64,000 bases of DNA, taken from Saccharum officinarum (lineage: Eukaryota > Streptophyta > Magnoliopsida > Poales > Poaceae). Within the stretch, counting starts at the first letter, position 1; every line of letters begins with the position of its first letter. The position numbers were made by a program, and so were the translations under genes. The notes under the pieces were generated by a model. It was not told the origin of the DNA. It worked only from the letters and a program-made list of their open reading frames with translations, and did not search any database. The stretch is taken from positions 15,604,214 to 15,668,213 of the forward strand of contig CM036188.1 of assembly GCA_020631735.1 (NCBI GenBank), given 5' to 3'. Shown piece by piece: positions 23,350-36,167 of this stretch.

Positions 23350-24869
23350 CACTACCGGAAACAGCTAATAAGCCGAGTGCCTGGGACTTTGCCGTGTGCA
23401 ATTTCTCGGGCACTTGACAAACAACTTGTTTGTCGTGTGTCCAGCAAAAGACACTCGGCAAAGTTGTACACATGGCAACAAAACGTGTTTACCAAGTGCC
23501 AAAAGTTAGGGACACTCGGCAAACAACGAACACACGGCAAAGAAAGCCTATGCCGAGTGCTGGGACTACAACACATGGCAAAGGGCAATGTTTGCCGAGT
23601 GCCAACAGCCGACACTCGGCAAAGCTCTTGTCCCAGGTGACACCATGGACCACCGTTAGATGTTTGCCGAGTGTCAACGGCAGGCACTCAGCTAACCTAT
23701 TCTTTGCCGAGTGTCGTTCAACCAGCAAACGACAAAGAGTTTTGTTTGCCGAGTGTTCATTTGTGGCACTCGGCAAACTTTTTTTTTGCTTTTTTCCTCC
23801 CAAACTTTTTCTACTGTTGACATACAATACCTATTACTCCATGTTGAAGTTTTGTATATTTGTCTGTATTTTTACTATATTTCCTTATTTTATTTCAGTT
23901 AAAGGAATTTTCGGCAATTTTCCAGATTTGAACTGCAAGTGCTTTGAATATTAGAAAAAAGTGAATGAAAAAATGATATTATTGTTATTGAGTCTAATCT
24001 GATGCCGTATCTAGGACCAGACCATAAATTTCGAACATCGTGTTCACGAAACATGACCACAAACGTGTGGCGGAAACGTCTGAAAAGTCTATAAAAAGCA
24101 AACGAAGTTTGAAAATCATGAAATTCGTCGAGATGTCATGATATCATCTGTGGAGGCTATGGTAAAAAATTGAGAATGATTCGGCAAAGTTGACACGTAC
24201 GCTGCTTACAAATCGGAGCATCTCCCGAGAAGATTCAAAGAGTTGAGTAGGATCTGGTATAATCTGGAGGCAATTTGAATGTCGATTTCGAGTTTCACTT
24301 CAAATTTTTTTGTATATGCAATAGAGAACAAAATATTGTTTCATGTGAAATTTTGGTAATTTTCAGGATCTGTTTGATAATTTTAATTTTTTACCGCAAT
24401 TATTATAGAATTTTAATTGTGCTATATAACCGCATGAAATAATAGTCCAATTTGCAGAGAAGCATCAAATATACATTTATGAGTGCATTTAACAAAGTGT
24501 TATGCAAGTTCCTTCCATGAAATTACAGAAACATGTGCCGTAAAGAAATAGAGGAAAGGGAACACATGAAATAGTAAAACAATTTGCCAAGTGCCTCACT
24601 TGTGGCACTCAGCAAAGAAACAAAAAGTTTTTTTAACAATTTGCCAAGTGCCTCACTTGTGCCAAGTTATGATTTTTTTTAAAATATGTTTGTCGAGTGT
24701 CTGCTGTCGAGCACTCGGCAAAGAGAGAGTGAATTTTTTTTGTTTTGTTCAGAACAATGTCTTTGTCGAGTGCCTCCTTGTCCGGCACTCGGTAAACAAA
24801 AAGTTATGTTTTTTTTAAATGTTTGCCGAGTGCCGGATCGTGTGGGCACTCGGCAAATAGTAAAAATAA

Positions 24870-25460
24870 AGGCCCAGACCGCGCCCGACCGCGCTCAATC
24901 CAGTCCAAACTCCCCCCCCCCCGCTCCACAGTGCCGCCGTCGCCGTCCGCCTCCACAGTGCGAGCGAGCGCCGCCATGGCCCCCTGTCTCCGCAGCCCGC
25001 GTCAAGCCGCCGGTGGCCCGGGCACCCACCACTGCCCCTCCCTCTGCAGTACCACCATTGGCACCTCCGCCGCCATCCGCGGCCCACCGTCCATGGCCCG
25101 CCCACCGCGCCTCCACCCCCCTCCACATCCTGCCCTCCGCGCCAGAGCCACCGTCCACAGCCCACCGTCCGCAGCCCGTCCTCTGCGCCTCCACTACCAT
25201 CATTAGCCTGCCCTCCGCGCCTCTGTCGCCGTCCGCAGCCCGACCTCCTCGCCTCCTGCCGTCCCATTTCCTCCTCCCGTCCGCATCTCTCTCCCTCTCG
25301 TCGGCCAGTAGCAGGGCACCTAGACGTTGGTGGCCAGTATGCGGCACGGGTGCTGGGCTGCAGGCGGCAGTGAGCGCACAACCCCCCACCCTCAGGCGAC
25401 TGGGCTGGTCGTCGCTACTACTTCAGCCCCTTCTCACCGGCGACAAGCACCACCAAGTAC
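24870..25460. other. GC-rich, proline-codon-rich block inside the CACTA element
   Basis: A C-rich repetitive stretch giving long frames on both strands (Pro/Ala/Ser on plus, Gly/Arg on minus). The composition explains the open frames; no domain is visible. It could be a captured host 5' region, but no gene is recognised. Confidence 0.5.
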
Positions 25461-25730
25461 GGATGAACACTGATGTCCTGGTATTTGACTCTCTGGAATT
25501 CCTTGGTAGTCACTATTTGTTGTTTCAGACTACTCTTTTCTGTTGTGCTTTGCTGTCCTAGTAGCATCAGTAGTAGTATACATTCAAGGAATGATGATGA
25601 CAGGTACATCACACTATCAAGGGAACCTTACCCTCCACCAGTATGCGGCTAGATGGGATGCGACTTTATTTATTTATTCTAACGCTCGCTTTTGTATAGC
25701 TTCTAATGATCTTGTTGTTTGTTTCACAGT

Positions 25731-26979
25731 CGGTGTCACACGGTGGCCAGCCTTGCTCCTAGGTGAAGGCATGGGCTTTGGCCCACACGACTTCAACCCG
25801 GAGGACCCCCCTCGGCAAACAGCAATCCTTCCATCCACAGCCGCAGTACGATCCATGGGCCGGAGTACACATCGGCAACAAGGTCGGTCCATGGGCCGGA
25901 GTACGATCCGAGCACCCAGGATTTTGAAGGAGACCTTGTCATGAGGGTGGGAGGAGGCAAGAAGCCTGGGCGGTACTAGCTTGGCGACAGCGTACTCGAC
26001 ACGACCACTACTCCCACTCTCTCTCAGATCCGAGCAAGTGACACGGGCCAAAGGCCGCCCATACGCCATGGCCGGCCCCTGCACAATAGCGGATGGAGGC
26101 ATTGCAGGTTATTTTTGTTTTATTCGTCGTTCATTGATTTTTACATACCTTTGCTTTGCATTGTAACATTTGGGTGAAACGTTGTAGGCCGAGGTCAAAG
26201 AAGAGAGGAGGCAACGTCAGGCGTTGCAGGCGACGATTGAGGCCGATCGGCGAAGGTCTGAGCAGATGTTTCAGTGGATGCAAAATCTTAGCGCGAGGAT
26301 GGGTGAACCTATGCCACCTTTGCTATTCCCTTCTCCTCCTCCTGACGGCACTCCTGTGAGTACATCTCTCCAAATGCCATTCTTCTCGAGTTAGCTACCT
26401 AAAAAGTTGTTATTTGATTTTTCTACCAATATGTTAAGTGGGCATTGCTCCTAGGAACTGAAGTACCCATGACATAGAGTGGTTACTGTAAGGCACCATT
26501 TCTTTTTACTTTGTTTAACATAAAGATATGCAGCTCTCCAGCATGTTTTTCTAAATATATCATTTAATTTGCCACTGGAGCAGCCACGTGCAAGTCATTC
26601 TTGCTTAAAGATTTGACCAAAGAATTGTAGTGTACATTAGCTAGTTACTGTGTTGCTGTTATAATTATGGGTGAACATAAGAGCATTAATATTGTTAAGG
26701 AAGCATTCTCTGTGGTACCAACTCGTTACAAGTTTGAGCTTGTAGTGGTTTAACCCAAATATAGATAGCTGAAGTTGCCATGAATTCCAGGCCATGGCAT
26801 GCCAAATATAGATAGCTTGTAGTTGTGCTTGAAATGCCAAAGCTCTCTATATCTGTTGGAGTCATACAATTTGGCTTATTCTTTGTGTGATTTGCTTATT
26901 CTTTGTGCCGAATCAGTCGGCAGCATCGAACGATGGACCTCATGACCCACCGCAGCAGTCGCCGTGGGGTAATTGGTGA
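25731..26979 (+). pseudogene. Decayed 3' exons of a plant En/Spm-type (Ptta) CACTA protein
   Basis: Three exon-like pieces with good splice sites: 25731-26108 (acceptor tttcacag, donor gttatt), 26188-26355 (AEVKEERRQRQALQATIEAD, then FQWMQNLSARMGEP) and 26917-26979 (SAASNDGPHDPPQQSPWGNW, then stop TGA at 26977). Phases agree between the last two exons. The charged helix plus a Pro-rich C-terminus matches the tail of the plant Ptta/En/Spm transposon family, whose precise role is unclear. The first exon has a frame slip near 26060 and an in-frame TAG close to its end, so it cannot be translated whole. Confidence 0.7.
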
Positions 26980-27823
26980 TTTGCTTGTGTTGAGCTTATC
27001 CTTGTGTTAAACTTATGCTTGTCATGCACTTGTGGTTGTGTTAAACTTCTGTGATACATTGTTGGTATTGTGGAGACAACATTTGTGAAAGACTTGGTGA
27101 TTTGTGAATGATTGTGGTTGATGTATGTACTGTGATCTGTGATATATGCTATATATGTATTGTGGTATGTGAATTGTAATATGTGATATATGTATTGTCA
27201 TATGTGATTTATGTACTGTGATTGGAATGCAAAAACAAAAAAATGCTGATTTCTGAGGCTTTGCCAAGTGTCATGGTATGTGCACTCGGCAAAGTGATCA
27301 AACTAGGGAACCTGATCACCCGTCTTTGCCGACTGCACATACCATGGCACTCGGCAAAAACTGGGGTTTGCCGAGTGCCGATAAACTAGACACACGGCAA
27401 AGACGATTTAAAAAAAAAGAAAATACGCCGAGTGCCAGGCGGCGGGCACACTGCAAACGCCATTTTTAAAAAATATTTTTTAAAACATATGCTTAGTGTG
27501 TAGATGAGGCACACGGCAAACATCATTTTTTTTAAAAAAAACTAAACGTTTGCCGAGTGCCTGCCGTCTTGGCACTCGGCAAAGTCTCGGTTATCGTTTT
27601 TCCTCCGTCACATCCCTTTTTTTTACCGAGGGCCTCATAGCACACGGCAAAGGCTTTGCCGAGTGCCCGATAAATAGCACTCGGCAAAGACGGCTTTGCC
27701 AGCAAGTTTTTTGGTGAGTGGCTTATGCCGAGTGTTACACTCGGCAAAGCCTTTGCCGAGTGCATCTTGGGCTTTGCCGAGTGCCCCTAGCACTCGGCAT
27801 ACTAGGCGAGTGCAGTAGTGACT

Positions 27824-28957
27824 GTGCTCCTGGTGCTTTTCGAAGTAATTCTTTCAGACCTCTCCTATAGGAAAAACATGAACCTTAGTATCTTTTCACC
27901 CCTTAGCAACCAGAAGAGGTCGAGCACAGCAGAACTCAACAAGATTGTGGCCGGGCACTGTGTGTCCTGCACAACTTCCTCACAACCACAAGAAAATGAT
28001 TCCTATCGTTACTGAAAAGGACAGATAATGTGAACAACCTTGCCTGAGGTCAAATGTCAGTAGCCAAGAAGTGCTTGCTATTCTTGTCGAGGTCAACCTT
28101 ACGATAGAACCAGATTTTCGGCCAATCGTTAGCCACCTGTTCTTCTAGGTTTGAACTGGGACAGTTTGTAATTGAACGACTGGCACTCAGTGTCCAGTGT
28201 GCTCCACCCCGTCAATACATATGCATGGGGTCATTGTAACTGAAATAGGTTCTTCAGAATGACTCTGAGCTGTGTTGGTTCCAATGAATCCGACCGTATA
28301 TTCAATGTGAACCCTGACATTGTTTTCCAGCATGGAGTATTTGAAGCAGACACCAAGTCCAGCCCTCTTAAATGCAACCTAAGTGTTGAGTCTATTTGAT
28401 GTCCAATTAGATATAGCCCATTAGGCCTACTAGTAACAGCAGGCAGGTGCCACAACACGCCGCATAGGACACTTCGTCTTCGGCTGATCAGTGGTGGATC
28501 ACTTCAGCTTCAGGAACCACGAATCATTGATTTGCCGTGTCAAGGTCTAGCAGCCTGCATGTCCGATTGAAGCGACTCACAAGGCCAAGCAAGCAAGCAT
28601 GACGAGACAATGACACACAAGTACCTAACACCGTGATGCAGAGCTAGGTAGCTTATTTCCTAATGCAGGCTTTGTTACAGATACTATAATTTTGAGTCCA
28701 ACAGTATTATAGCTTTAGTTAATAATCTTTACATGACTTATTGAAAGGATGAAGAGCCAGCTTCCCTCATTTTTCTTATTAATTTTACTGCAGCAAGCCA
28801 TACTCACTGATCAAGCAACGTGCAACCAGGTAACTGATTCAGTTTGGTTCTAGCCTCCAGTTTCCCACAGGGGAGGGGTGAGACACGGGGATTTGGCTAA
28901 GCAGCCACATCACACCCGATTCCAGTTGGCCCTGATAATATGTATCTAGTGTCTACT
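27824..28957. other. Duplicated non-coding DNA below candidate PHAS locus 3
   Basis: Shared with copy B (49397-50533). On the minus strand this lies downstream of the trigger at 28958-28979, where phased siRNAs would be made if the locus works as proposed. A block (tattcaatgtgaaccctgac, 28299 onward) also occurs at 32600, below locus 6. Confidence 0.4.
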
Positions 28958-29400
28958 TTCCGTTGGCCTCCCATTCCCCACAGACCAGGCATGAGCTTTC
29001 CTTTCCAACTTCCATATATCCTCTATCTTTTGGGCAATACTACTATCCTAATGTTGCTTGGGGCCTCTGTTGAGTTAGAGGTAGAACTAAAGGCTGCTAC
29101 CATATATATATTGAGCTGAAGGTGATTAATTACTTTTTCTTATCACTGCTAATATATTGGCAATTGTTGGTATGTTCTTTTTATATTGCTATGCATTAAA
29201 TTGTCTAGATAGGCATATCTTGCAATGTAATGAAGGTTTGCTCATCGGCACAACATTGGACTATTACCATGTGTCTGTCAGCAGGAAAGATGATTTGGGA
29301 GTGTCACAGTTAAGGTCAAGAATTGCTAGTTATCATAACTCATAATTATGGGGCCCATCTCTATTGTGACATAGGGAATCAACACAAGTGCTAGTCATAC
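28958..29400 (-). ncRNA. Candidate PHAS locus 3: promoter and trigger site
   Basis: Trigger motif at 28958-28979 (16 of 22). On the minus strand the box AATATATATATGG (29102-29112) lies about 123 bp upstream, and the shared block (ttgagctgaaggtgatta, atgaaggtttgctcatc, gtgtcacagttaaggtcaag, gctagtcat) extends to about 29400. The copy-B version has its motif at 50534-50555 (17 of 22) and box at 50679-50688. Confidence 0.5.
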
Positions 29401-30597
29401 TGTCGTAGACGTGGCATGTTAATTACTGTTGAAAGCATGGGAGGAGGATAACATGTGTCGTGCAGATTTGCTATCTTGTATACCTAGCACTGAACATGCA
29501 TTATTTTTTCATTATTTTCATATAATAGCTTAATGGCAAAGATGGAAATAACTAGAATCCTTTTGGTAGACATATGTGTATGGCGTCCACGTCTTGAGGA
29601 ACAGATTAATAAACTAGCTCTGTTAATTCATGATGACGTACTGACTTTTAATGTGGGACAAGGTAAGACATGCGAAGGCGTCCAAGATACAAGACATGAG
29701 AACCACTCGTCGAACATTATTTCTTCTGCTTCTTCTTCCTTAGTCTCTCAGGATTCATGCGTCAACAAACTCAGCAACCGAATATCCCCTTCATTTGGTC
29801 ATAAGTGATGTCTTCCTGAGGCATCTCACAATAAGGACATTTGCATTGGCACCGAGTGGTCTTGGCACTCTCAACCTAAGTCATTAGGAAATCATATTCA
29901 AGCTATATAACTACGTATATGATCAAAACAAAGCTTGATCAGGTACACAGGATAAAGTATGTAATCCATGAATCACAAAGTGATCGCACAGAACGTTTTC
30001 TCGATTGGGACAACTTAAGGACTTGGAACTTGGTGGAATGATGTCCATGAAAATTTGCCATTGGGTCAGAAAAAAAGTTTTCTGGCACTTCGTAGAGCAT
30101 ATATATAACAAGGCCCCAAGGGCTTTAGGAGTCTCATCTTTTGGTCTGTGTGTGAACCTGTGCTATGTGTTTCTGGTTGGCCAAACGAATGCTAATACAA
30201 CAGGCCCAAAGAGTAGAAAATAGCATTCGGCAAATAGATTTCAAGTGGTAGCTTAACATACAGAAAATGTCCTGGGAGTGACAACAGCCACACGTTGGTG
30301 ACCTTCAAATTGTTTTTTACAGAAGTACTAAACTGTCCTCATATAGGGAGCAACTTCTGCAAGCTCCTCTGCACAGCTATTTTCAGTTCGAAGTATCAAC
30401 ATCACATGTAGCACCAGACTAGATCGAGCAGCATCATTTTGAGGTGATAGACGCAGCCTGGTAATCATTTATCTAGCTTGTTGGTTCTACTCTGCTTGTG
30501 CGTCACAGGGATTCAACTGAAGATCCACATTGCCACATCTGTTGGACACGTGGATAAACACAAACCCAAGCCAGCACGTGCACTTCAGTTGTCCACT

Positions 30598-31110
30598 TTC
30601 CTTTGGCCTTCATTCCCAAGTCCCAACACATCATGCATGTGCCTTTTCTTTCCAACTCTACTCTTCATATCCATCTATCCTCTTTCTTTTGGTCAGTACT
30701 GTGCTTGGGTTGTCAAGCTAAAGGTGGAACAGGAGACCACCATGCCCTACCATATATATATTGAGCTGGAGGTGATTACTTACTTTTTCTTTTTTTGCTA
30801 CTATAGTATATTGTCAATTGCTGGTAGGTGCTTTTACATTGCGATGCATTTACTCGTCTAAATAAATACCCATATCTTGCAATGAAGGTTTGCTCCTCAG
30901 CACCATGAATATATCACAACAAAGTAGTTGATCTAATATTGGCCTAGCGTGTCTGTCTCTGCAAGGGATCTCAGAGTGTCACAGATAAGATGAGAATTGC
31001 TACTTTGCTAGTCATCCCAACTGATCATTACTAGCGAGGATCTTCTGCATCAATACCAAGGGATGAATCAATAAGCCCTAGTCATAGGAATGACAAGTTA
31101 ATTACTAGTT
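30598..31110 (-). ncRNA. Candidate PHAS locus 4, absent from copy B
   Basis: The motif at 30598-30618 is one base short (21 nt, ttggccttcattccc). The box TATATATATGG is at 30752-30761, about 133 bp upstream on the minus strand. The shared upstream block is well kept (gcatttactcgtctaaata, tttgctcctcagcaccatga, gctagtcatcccaac). The whole unit (about 30173-31106) is deleted from copy B. Confidence 0.45.
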
Positions 31111-31867
31111 AATGAATACTCGTCACCAAGCACTAGTCATAGTATTTGGTTCCTGATTTTTGTAGCATAAACAGATTACAGAAGGTAAGCTATTATGTTC
31201 CTGCGTTTGGTTCAGCATGGTCACTAAAAAGTTTTCCTGGACACTAGTTGCCCATTAAAAATTGATATGCTGCTCCTTTGCTGTAATTGCTTCACGGACA
31301 GCTCCTTGACTGGACAACTCGTCTCCCATGACAGACATCACTGAAGTCAAAGACTCAATCAGAATCGCCTCATGCTCCATGCGGCTGCCCCTCAATTGCG
31401 CGAGCAGATCTGCAGTCGAGGGACACACATGCCGTCTTGTCACCGAGAAGATATCCCTAGCTGCCTTTCCCTTTATCCTCTCTCTCTCTCTCTGTCACGC
31501 CCTTTCCAATACTTGCTGAGATCTATTATTCTTCAGCAACCTATAGCGGATCGTTGGAATACTTTGAACAAGAGCAGAAGAGAGAAGAGGAAGGAAGATG
31601 ACAAGCCCATTCAAATTTCTTGATTGGAGCACGTCACAGAGAGGGAGCTCAGCTGCAGCAGTGCAGCGGTCAGTACCAGTACATGATGATTGGTGGCTTT
31701 CACCATGGTTTCTTGTTGGCAGAGATCAGTTGAACTAACTAGGAGGCAAGGATTCATCGTCATTGAAACTCTAATATCGGTCCCTTCCAGGGGCACAACT
31801 TGGATTTGAATGTCTGGCAGACTGTTGCCCCCTCCCTCCATCACTGGTAACCTCAGTGACGTGCAAT

Positions 31868-32170
31868 TTCCTTTTACCTCCTATTCTTAACTTTTGTATG
31901 CCTCTATTCTCCTTCTACTCTATATTCCTGTGGTGCTAGCATTTGGTACACGTTGTTCGACCTAGGAGGCCAGCACATTATATATGTGGTCATATTACTA
32001 GCAGCAGTGCTACTTTTTCTTGTGTTATAATTATAATTGGTGTTCCCAATGGAAATTGCTGACAGGTGTTTTATTTCTTTGTACCTATGTCCATTTACTC
32101 ACCAAATATATACATATTTTGCACAGAATGTTCATTGGCACCGTGAAATGTGAATATACCACATAGGTGG
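31868..32170 (-). ncRNA. Candidate PHAS locus 5
   Basis: Trigger motif at 31868-31889 (17 of 22; positions 6-7 differ but 8 agrees). The box TATATAAT on the minus strand (31977-31984) is about 88 bp upstream. The upstream block at 32040-32150 is recognisable (gaaattgctgacaggtg, ttcattggcaccgtgaa). Copy B keeps the motif at 52602-52623 but has lost the box and everything upstream, so that copy should be silent. Confidence 0.45.
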
Positions 32171-32853
32171 TAGATGGCTTGTTTGTGCAGGTAGTTCTCT
32201 AGTTGGCTTGTTTGTGCGAGTAGTGCTCTTTGGATAGTTATTATGTGGTTATCATGACTAATTTCCAGAAAAAAAAATGATATGTCAGTAATCTTTATTT
32301 TTTTCTCCTCCTAATTGAACTAGCATTAATGATTTTGATGCTTTTTTTGGGCGGAAAAATAAGTAGCACATCCATAGTTGTGTAACATTGGTGTGGTCAG
32401 GAAACGGACATATGTAGCTACTAGAGCGTCATTGTAAAAAACCGAATCAGGCCACTGAGACGTCAGCTTGAACCACTTGCCTGAATAACAGATTCCAATT
32501 TCCAAGTTAAACACTGCGTATATTTTGTATTATTTAAGTGACATATCACCATGGTTATTTTCCTCACCAGCCAATAGTGTATCACCGTCTGAGTGTATAT
32601 TCAATGTGAACGCTGACATTTGCCAACACGGAGGAAGATAAAATGCATCTGCATCGTATCCAGAGGATGGAAAAATCCTATGCATTCAGTCAACAAATTG
32701 AAGTGGACACCAATGTTCTCTTTCAATGATGACCGATGCTGAAACACACTATGCCAGCAAAGCTTTGACCAGAAAATTTTGCTAGGGGTTGGAGTCGGAC
32801 TCAAATTGTAGCGAGGACGCGTGCTGCAGTCTATCGTCTTTCTAGTGTCCACT

Positions 32854-33254
32854 TTCCTTTGGCCTCTTATTCCCAACATATCATCCATGCTTGCCTTTAT
32901 TTGTAATTCTACTATTTATCCATCTATCCCCTTTCTTCTGGCCGCCAATTTTGACTCTGCTAGTGCTGTTTTCGGTACTTTGTTGAGCTAGAGGTGGAAC
33001 TAGAGACCATAACTATATTTATATTGAGGTCGAGGTGATTATTTGATTTTTCTTATCACAGCTATATACATTGTGAATTGGTGGTAGGTGCTATCATGTT
33101 GCTATGCATTTATTATTCTAAATACCCAGATCTCTTGCAATGAAGAATCGCTCATCTGCACCGTGAATACCCTTATCTCATATTGGACTCTCATGTGTCT
33201 GCCAGAAGCTATGATTTGAGAATGTCACAGTAAAGATCAGGCATTGGTAGTCAT
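32854..33254 (-). ncRNA. Candidate PHAS locus 6, promoter split by a hAT MITE
   Basis: Trigger motif at 32854-32875 (16 of 22). The minus-strand box is TATAAATATAG (33013-33023), the most canonical of the set, about 138 bp upstream. The shared block continues to 33254 and resumes after the hAT MITE at 33703-33800 (ctagtcataaagtggcaag). The unit is missing from copy B. Confidence 0.5.
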
Positions 33255-33702
33255 CAAGGTAATAAATAGCGGTGGTAGAGGCCGCAATTGCACCCGCAAT
33301 AGCGGTAGCGGTCCATTGCCGCTACCGCTATGAGGTAGCGCTCTGAACTTTGCATCATAGAACTTTGCGGCCGCAATTCTGAATAGCGGGCTGATATTGC
33401 GGCCGCAATTGCGTGTAGCAGGCCGCAATAGCATAGAAGCAAATAACCCTAATTAGTCCAGCCCACTATGACTCACACTCCAAATTCAAATACTCACGCA
33501 TCGGTTGTGGAACTTAAAATTATTCATGATATATGCATTTAAAATTATTTATACTCATTATTCATGACATATGTACTTAAAATTATATGGGATTATCGGA
33601 TGCTACTATTGGAACTTATCGTCCGCAATATCGCCCGCTATCCGCATTCTGCTACTCGACGCCAATCCGCTATCAACCCGCTATGCGCTATTTATTACCT
33701 TG
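33255..33702. mobile_element. hAT-type MITE, 448 bp
   Basis: Perfect 17-bp terminal inverted repeats (CAAGGTAATAAATAGCG and its complement) with the 8-bp target duplication gtagtcat at 33247-33254 and 33703-33710. Subterminal DNA is rich in agcgg/ccgct repeats. There is no coding capacity. Confidence 0.95.
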
Positions 33703-34677
33703 GTAGTCATCCTTACTCATCAATGCGAGGGACCATCTGTATCGATACCATGGGGTGAACCAACAAGCGCTAGTCATAAAGTGGCAAGTTAACTACAGTT
33801 GTATAATGAGAAAACTACTAGACACTCCTTTGTTAAGCATATCTCTTCAGTTGGTGTATTGAATTAGTGGTAGAGACGACTATACACCCTTGATATCCTC
33901 GATGCACAAGTGTTGTGAAATCTTCTCAAGGCTAGTGTAGAACAGGAGAGAGGCGACTACTATATTTACAGAGACAGTCCAAAGACAAACATTATTGTAA
34001 ATCAGATTACAAAAAGGTTCGTGGCAGCTATGAAAACAGAACATGTCTTTATAGTTAGACCACTAAAAATAGCTTGCCACAAGAAACAAAGCCTCAAGCC
34101 AAGCTGGACCAACGCCGACGAACACAAGAGTCGATCTGTCAAAATCTCACCCTTCTCTCTATTCCCACCATTCTCTCATCTCTCTCTCTCTCCTCTAGGA
34201 CTTTGTTCTCTCGTCATGCTTAGGGTGGTCCAGTGGACGCAACCAGATTCTGGCACACGGCATTTAGTGCCACTACCGAAGGGCATGATGGTGGCCCAGC
34301 AAAGGTCATGTTTGGCAGGTTAGGGTGGTTTCACGACCGAGGACTCTAGGTATCACCCCCACCCGGTGACAGATGGTATTGACACTGGTGGCATGGATAG
34401 GCCTAGGGGGTGAGTCCAGATGTGATAGGGTGTCTCCAGCTAGCAGTGCTAGATCGGTGCCAATGAAGAGTTTGGCTTTAGCTCCTCCATTGATGGCTCC
34501 AACAAGATCTGCGATGGCATGGCTCAGAGTATGCCATGCGAAGAATTTCCAATATATGAACTTGGTTATGTTGCTACTATTTTTATATAATTTTGATATC
34601 TACCAATGCATGAGACAATATAGTAATGTTGGCGCACAGATGGTTGAAAGAAACAGGGCCACGGGAATCATCAGAGT

Positions 34678-34831
34678 TGTTAGGATTTTACTCCCACAAC
34701 AGTAATTGATGTGTGCGGAGCACAAACATATAAGGTGGGGCAGTCCTCACCTATCTAGGCTAGTCTTTTGGGTTGAGTTAGGCCAAGGCCTAGGTATGTT
34801 GTGGGCTCTGGTGGACCTGGGCCTGAGGGAT
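34678..34831 (+). mobile_element. TRIM terminal repeat, cut by the assembly gap
   Basis: Matches the first 155 bp of the TRIM LTR at 53147 and is preceded by the same flank (agagt). The element therefore inserted before the segment duplicated. The remainder falls in or beyond the run of N. Confidence 0.85.
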
Positions 34832-34931
34832 NNNNNNNNNNNNNNNNNNNNNNNNNNNNNNNNNNNNNNNNNNNNNNNNNNNNNNNNNNNNNNNNNNNNN
34901 NNNNNNNNNNNNNNNNNNNNNNNNNNNNNNN
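34832..34931. other. Assembly gap, 100 N
   Basis: A run of exactly 100 N, usually a placeholder for a gap of unknown size. Frames crossing it are meaningless. It starts inside a TRIM terminal repeat. Confidence 1.
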
Positions 34932-35802
34932 TGGGAGGAATGCAGATGCCAGCCAGCAGGTGCCTGGACAATGTGGAGAATGCCAAGGCTGCACGACGGA
35001 GCATGGTCACAGTGCTGATTTTATTTTTGGAAACTGCGTGACTGGAGAGCCTTCTAGAGAAGCGAGTGGATGAACGGATAGGATAGCATAGGTAGGGGTC
35101 ATTGGGCAGGTGTCGTGGCCTATCAACAGGAGTGTCCGGATGGACGGATGCTCTGCTGGCAGTATTACGGTTTCTAAATACATAGCTTTTGCTATATAGT
35201 CATATATATACATTATGTCTACATTCATAAAAAGGGATTATACAAAGAAAAATCAAACATCTTAAATTTTGATTTGAAACGAGGGAATAGAACATTTGAC
35301 CACATAGTGGACACCTCCAAATTCCTCCTAAACTAATCTGGAGATGTCCTTTGTACGGTCAAACATACTACTCCATCTATTTTAAATTATAAGATGTTTT
35401 AGCTTTTTTTGATACATTATAACTTATAAGACATTTTAGTTTTTCTAGATCTAGATATATTATTTTTACTATATGCATCTAAACATAGTGTTTATATTTT
35501 ATTAAATAAACTGGCACAGAGGTCAGTGTCTGTTTCTATTGATATAGAAGAAAAGACAAGCAAATAGCCTTCTGAAGCTACTGACTGGAAAAAGAAAAAC
35601 CAAAAGAAGACCAAACACTGCAGCCAGTTAGCTACGACAATAACAACGAACAAACTTGGTTATTGCAAACTCAACAAACCTCTATCAACACCGCTAGCTG
35701 CCACAACAGAATCACCATTGCACCTCAAGACTACGATGTCAGAATATTGAGCCTTCCGCCCCTGCCGCGTCCCTACATTTTTTCCATCATCTAATATGTA
35801 TT
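34932..35802. other. Intergenic DNA after the gap, with a Stowaway-like trace
   Basis: No gene recognised. Around 35370-35460 the phrases actccatctattttaaatta and acttataagacattttag resemble grass Stowaway-type MITEs, but only one end is visible. Confidence 0.4.
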
Positions 35803-35955
35803 TTCCTTTTGACTCCCATTCCCAACACAATGGCAGGTTCTTCTTGACTCCTTTGAACATGCTACTCCCTGTTCCACTAGCCTATTACCCCTTACTGGAG
35901 AATAGTGGTTCCATCTGTTGATTTGTATGCATAATAGAAAGGATTATATAGACTC
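35803..35955 (-). ncRNA. Candidate PHAS locus 7: promoter and trigger site
   Basis: Trigger motif at 35803-35824 (18 of 22). On the minus strand the box GTCTATATAATCC (35941-35953) lies about 120 bp upstream. A degenerate upstream block (gcatcgaaggcaagctcac, 36047 onward) follows and is interrupted by the solo LTR at 36168. Confidence 0.45.
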
Positions 35956-36167
35956 CGACTCATTGGAACTTGTCTTTTCGATATTTTAAATTTGTATTCA
36001 TTTCACTTTATTTCTACACATTAACTATTCAAATTAACTACTTCTTGCATCGAAGGCAAGCTCACAAGCAGCATCAATGGACTGATAGGAGTAGTTGGTT
36101 CAAAATATGTACCGACAATTAAATGCATTAGAAGTTGCAAAAAAATTAAATGCATTAGATGGTGGGA

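Larger units (their letters stand above)
23350..27820. mobile_element. CACTA (En/Spm) transposon, 4471 bp, non-autonomous
   Basis: Starts CACTACCGGAAAC and ends GCAGTAGTG, flanked by the 3-bp duplication ACT (23347-23349 and 27821-27823). Copy B has the empty site at about 49394. Both ends are packed with GCCGAGTG-type subterminal repeats in either orientation (23370-23790, 24580-24860 and 27255-27815). These bind the element's own transposase in this superfamily (known for En/Spm). The interior keeps decayed 3' exons of a plant En/Spm-type protein but no full transposase, so movement would need help from another element. Confidence 0.95.

Noticed and set aside
23370..23790. Regularly recurring GCCGAGTG units as a CRISPR-like array
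   Set aside because: Spacing is irregular, both orientations occur, and they lie at CACTA ends with a 3-bp target duplication. They are transposon subterminal repeats.
24815..25381. 188-codon minus-strand and 291-codon plus-strand frames in the CACTA interior
   Set aside because: Extreme GC bias keeps both strands open; there is no domain and the composition is repetitive.
34706..35073. Frames crossing 34832-34931
   Set aside because: They run through 100 N of an assembly gap.
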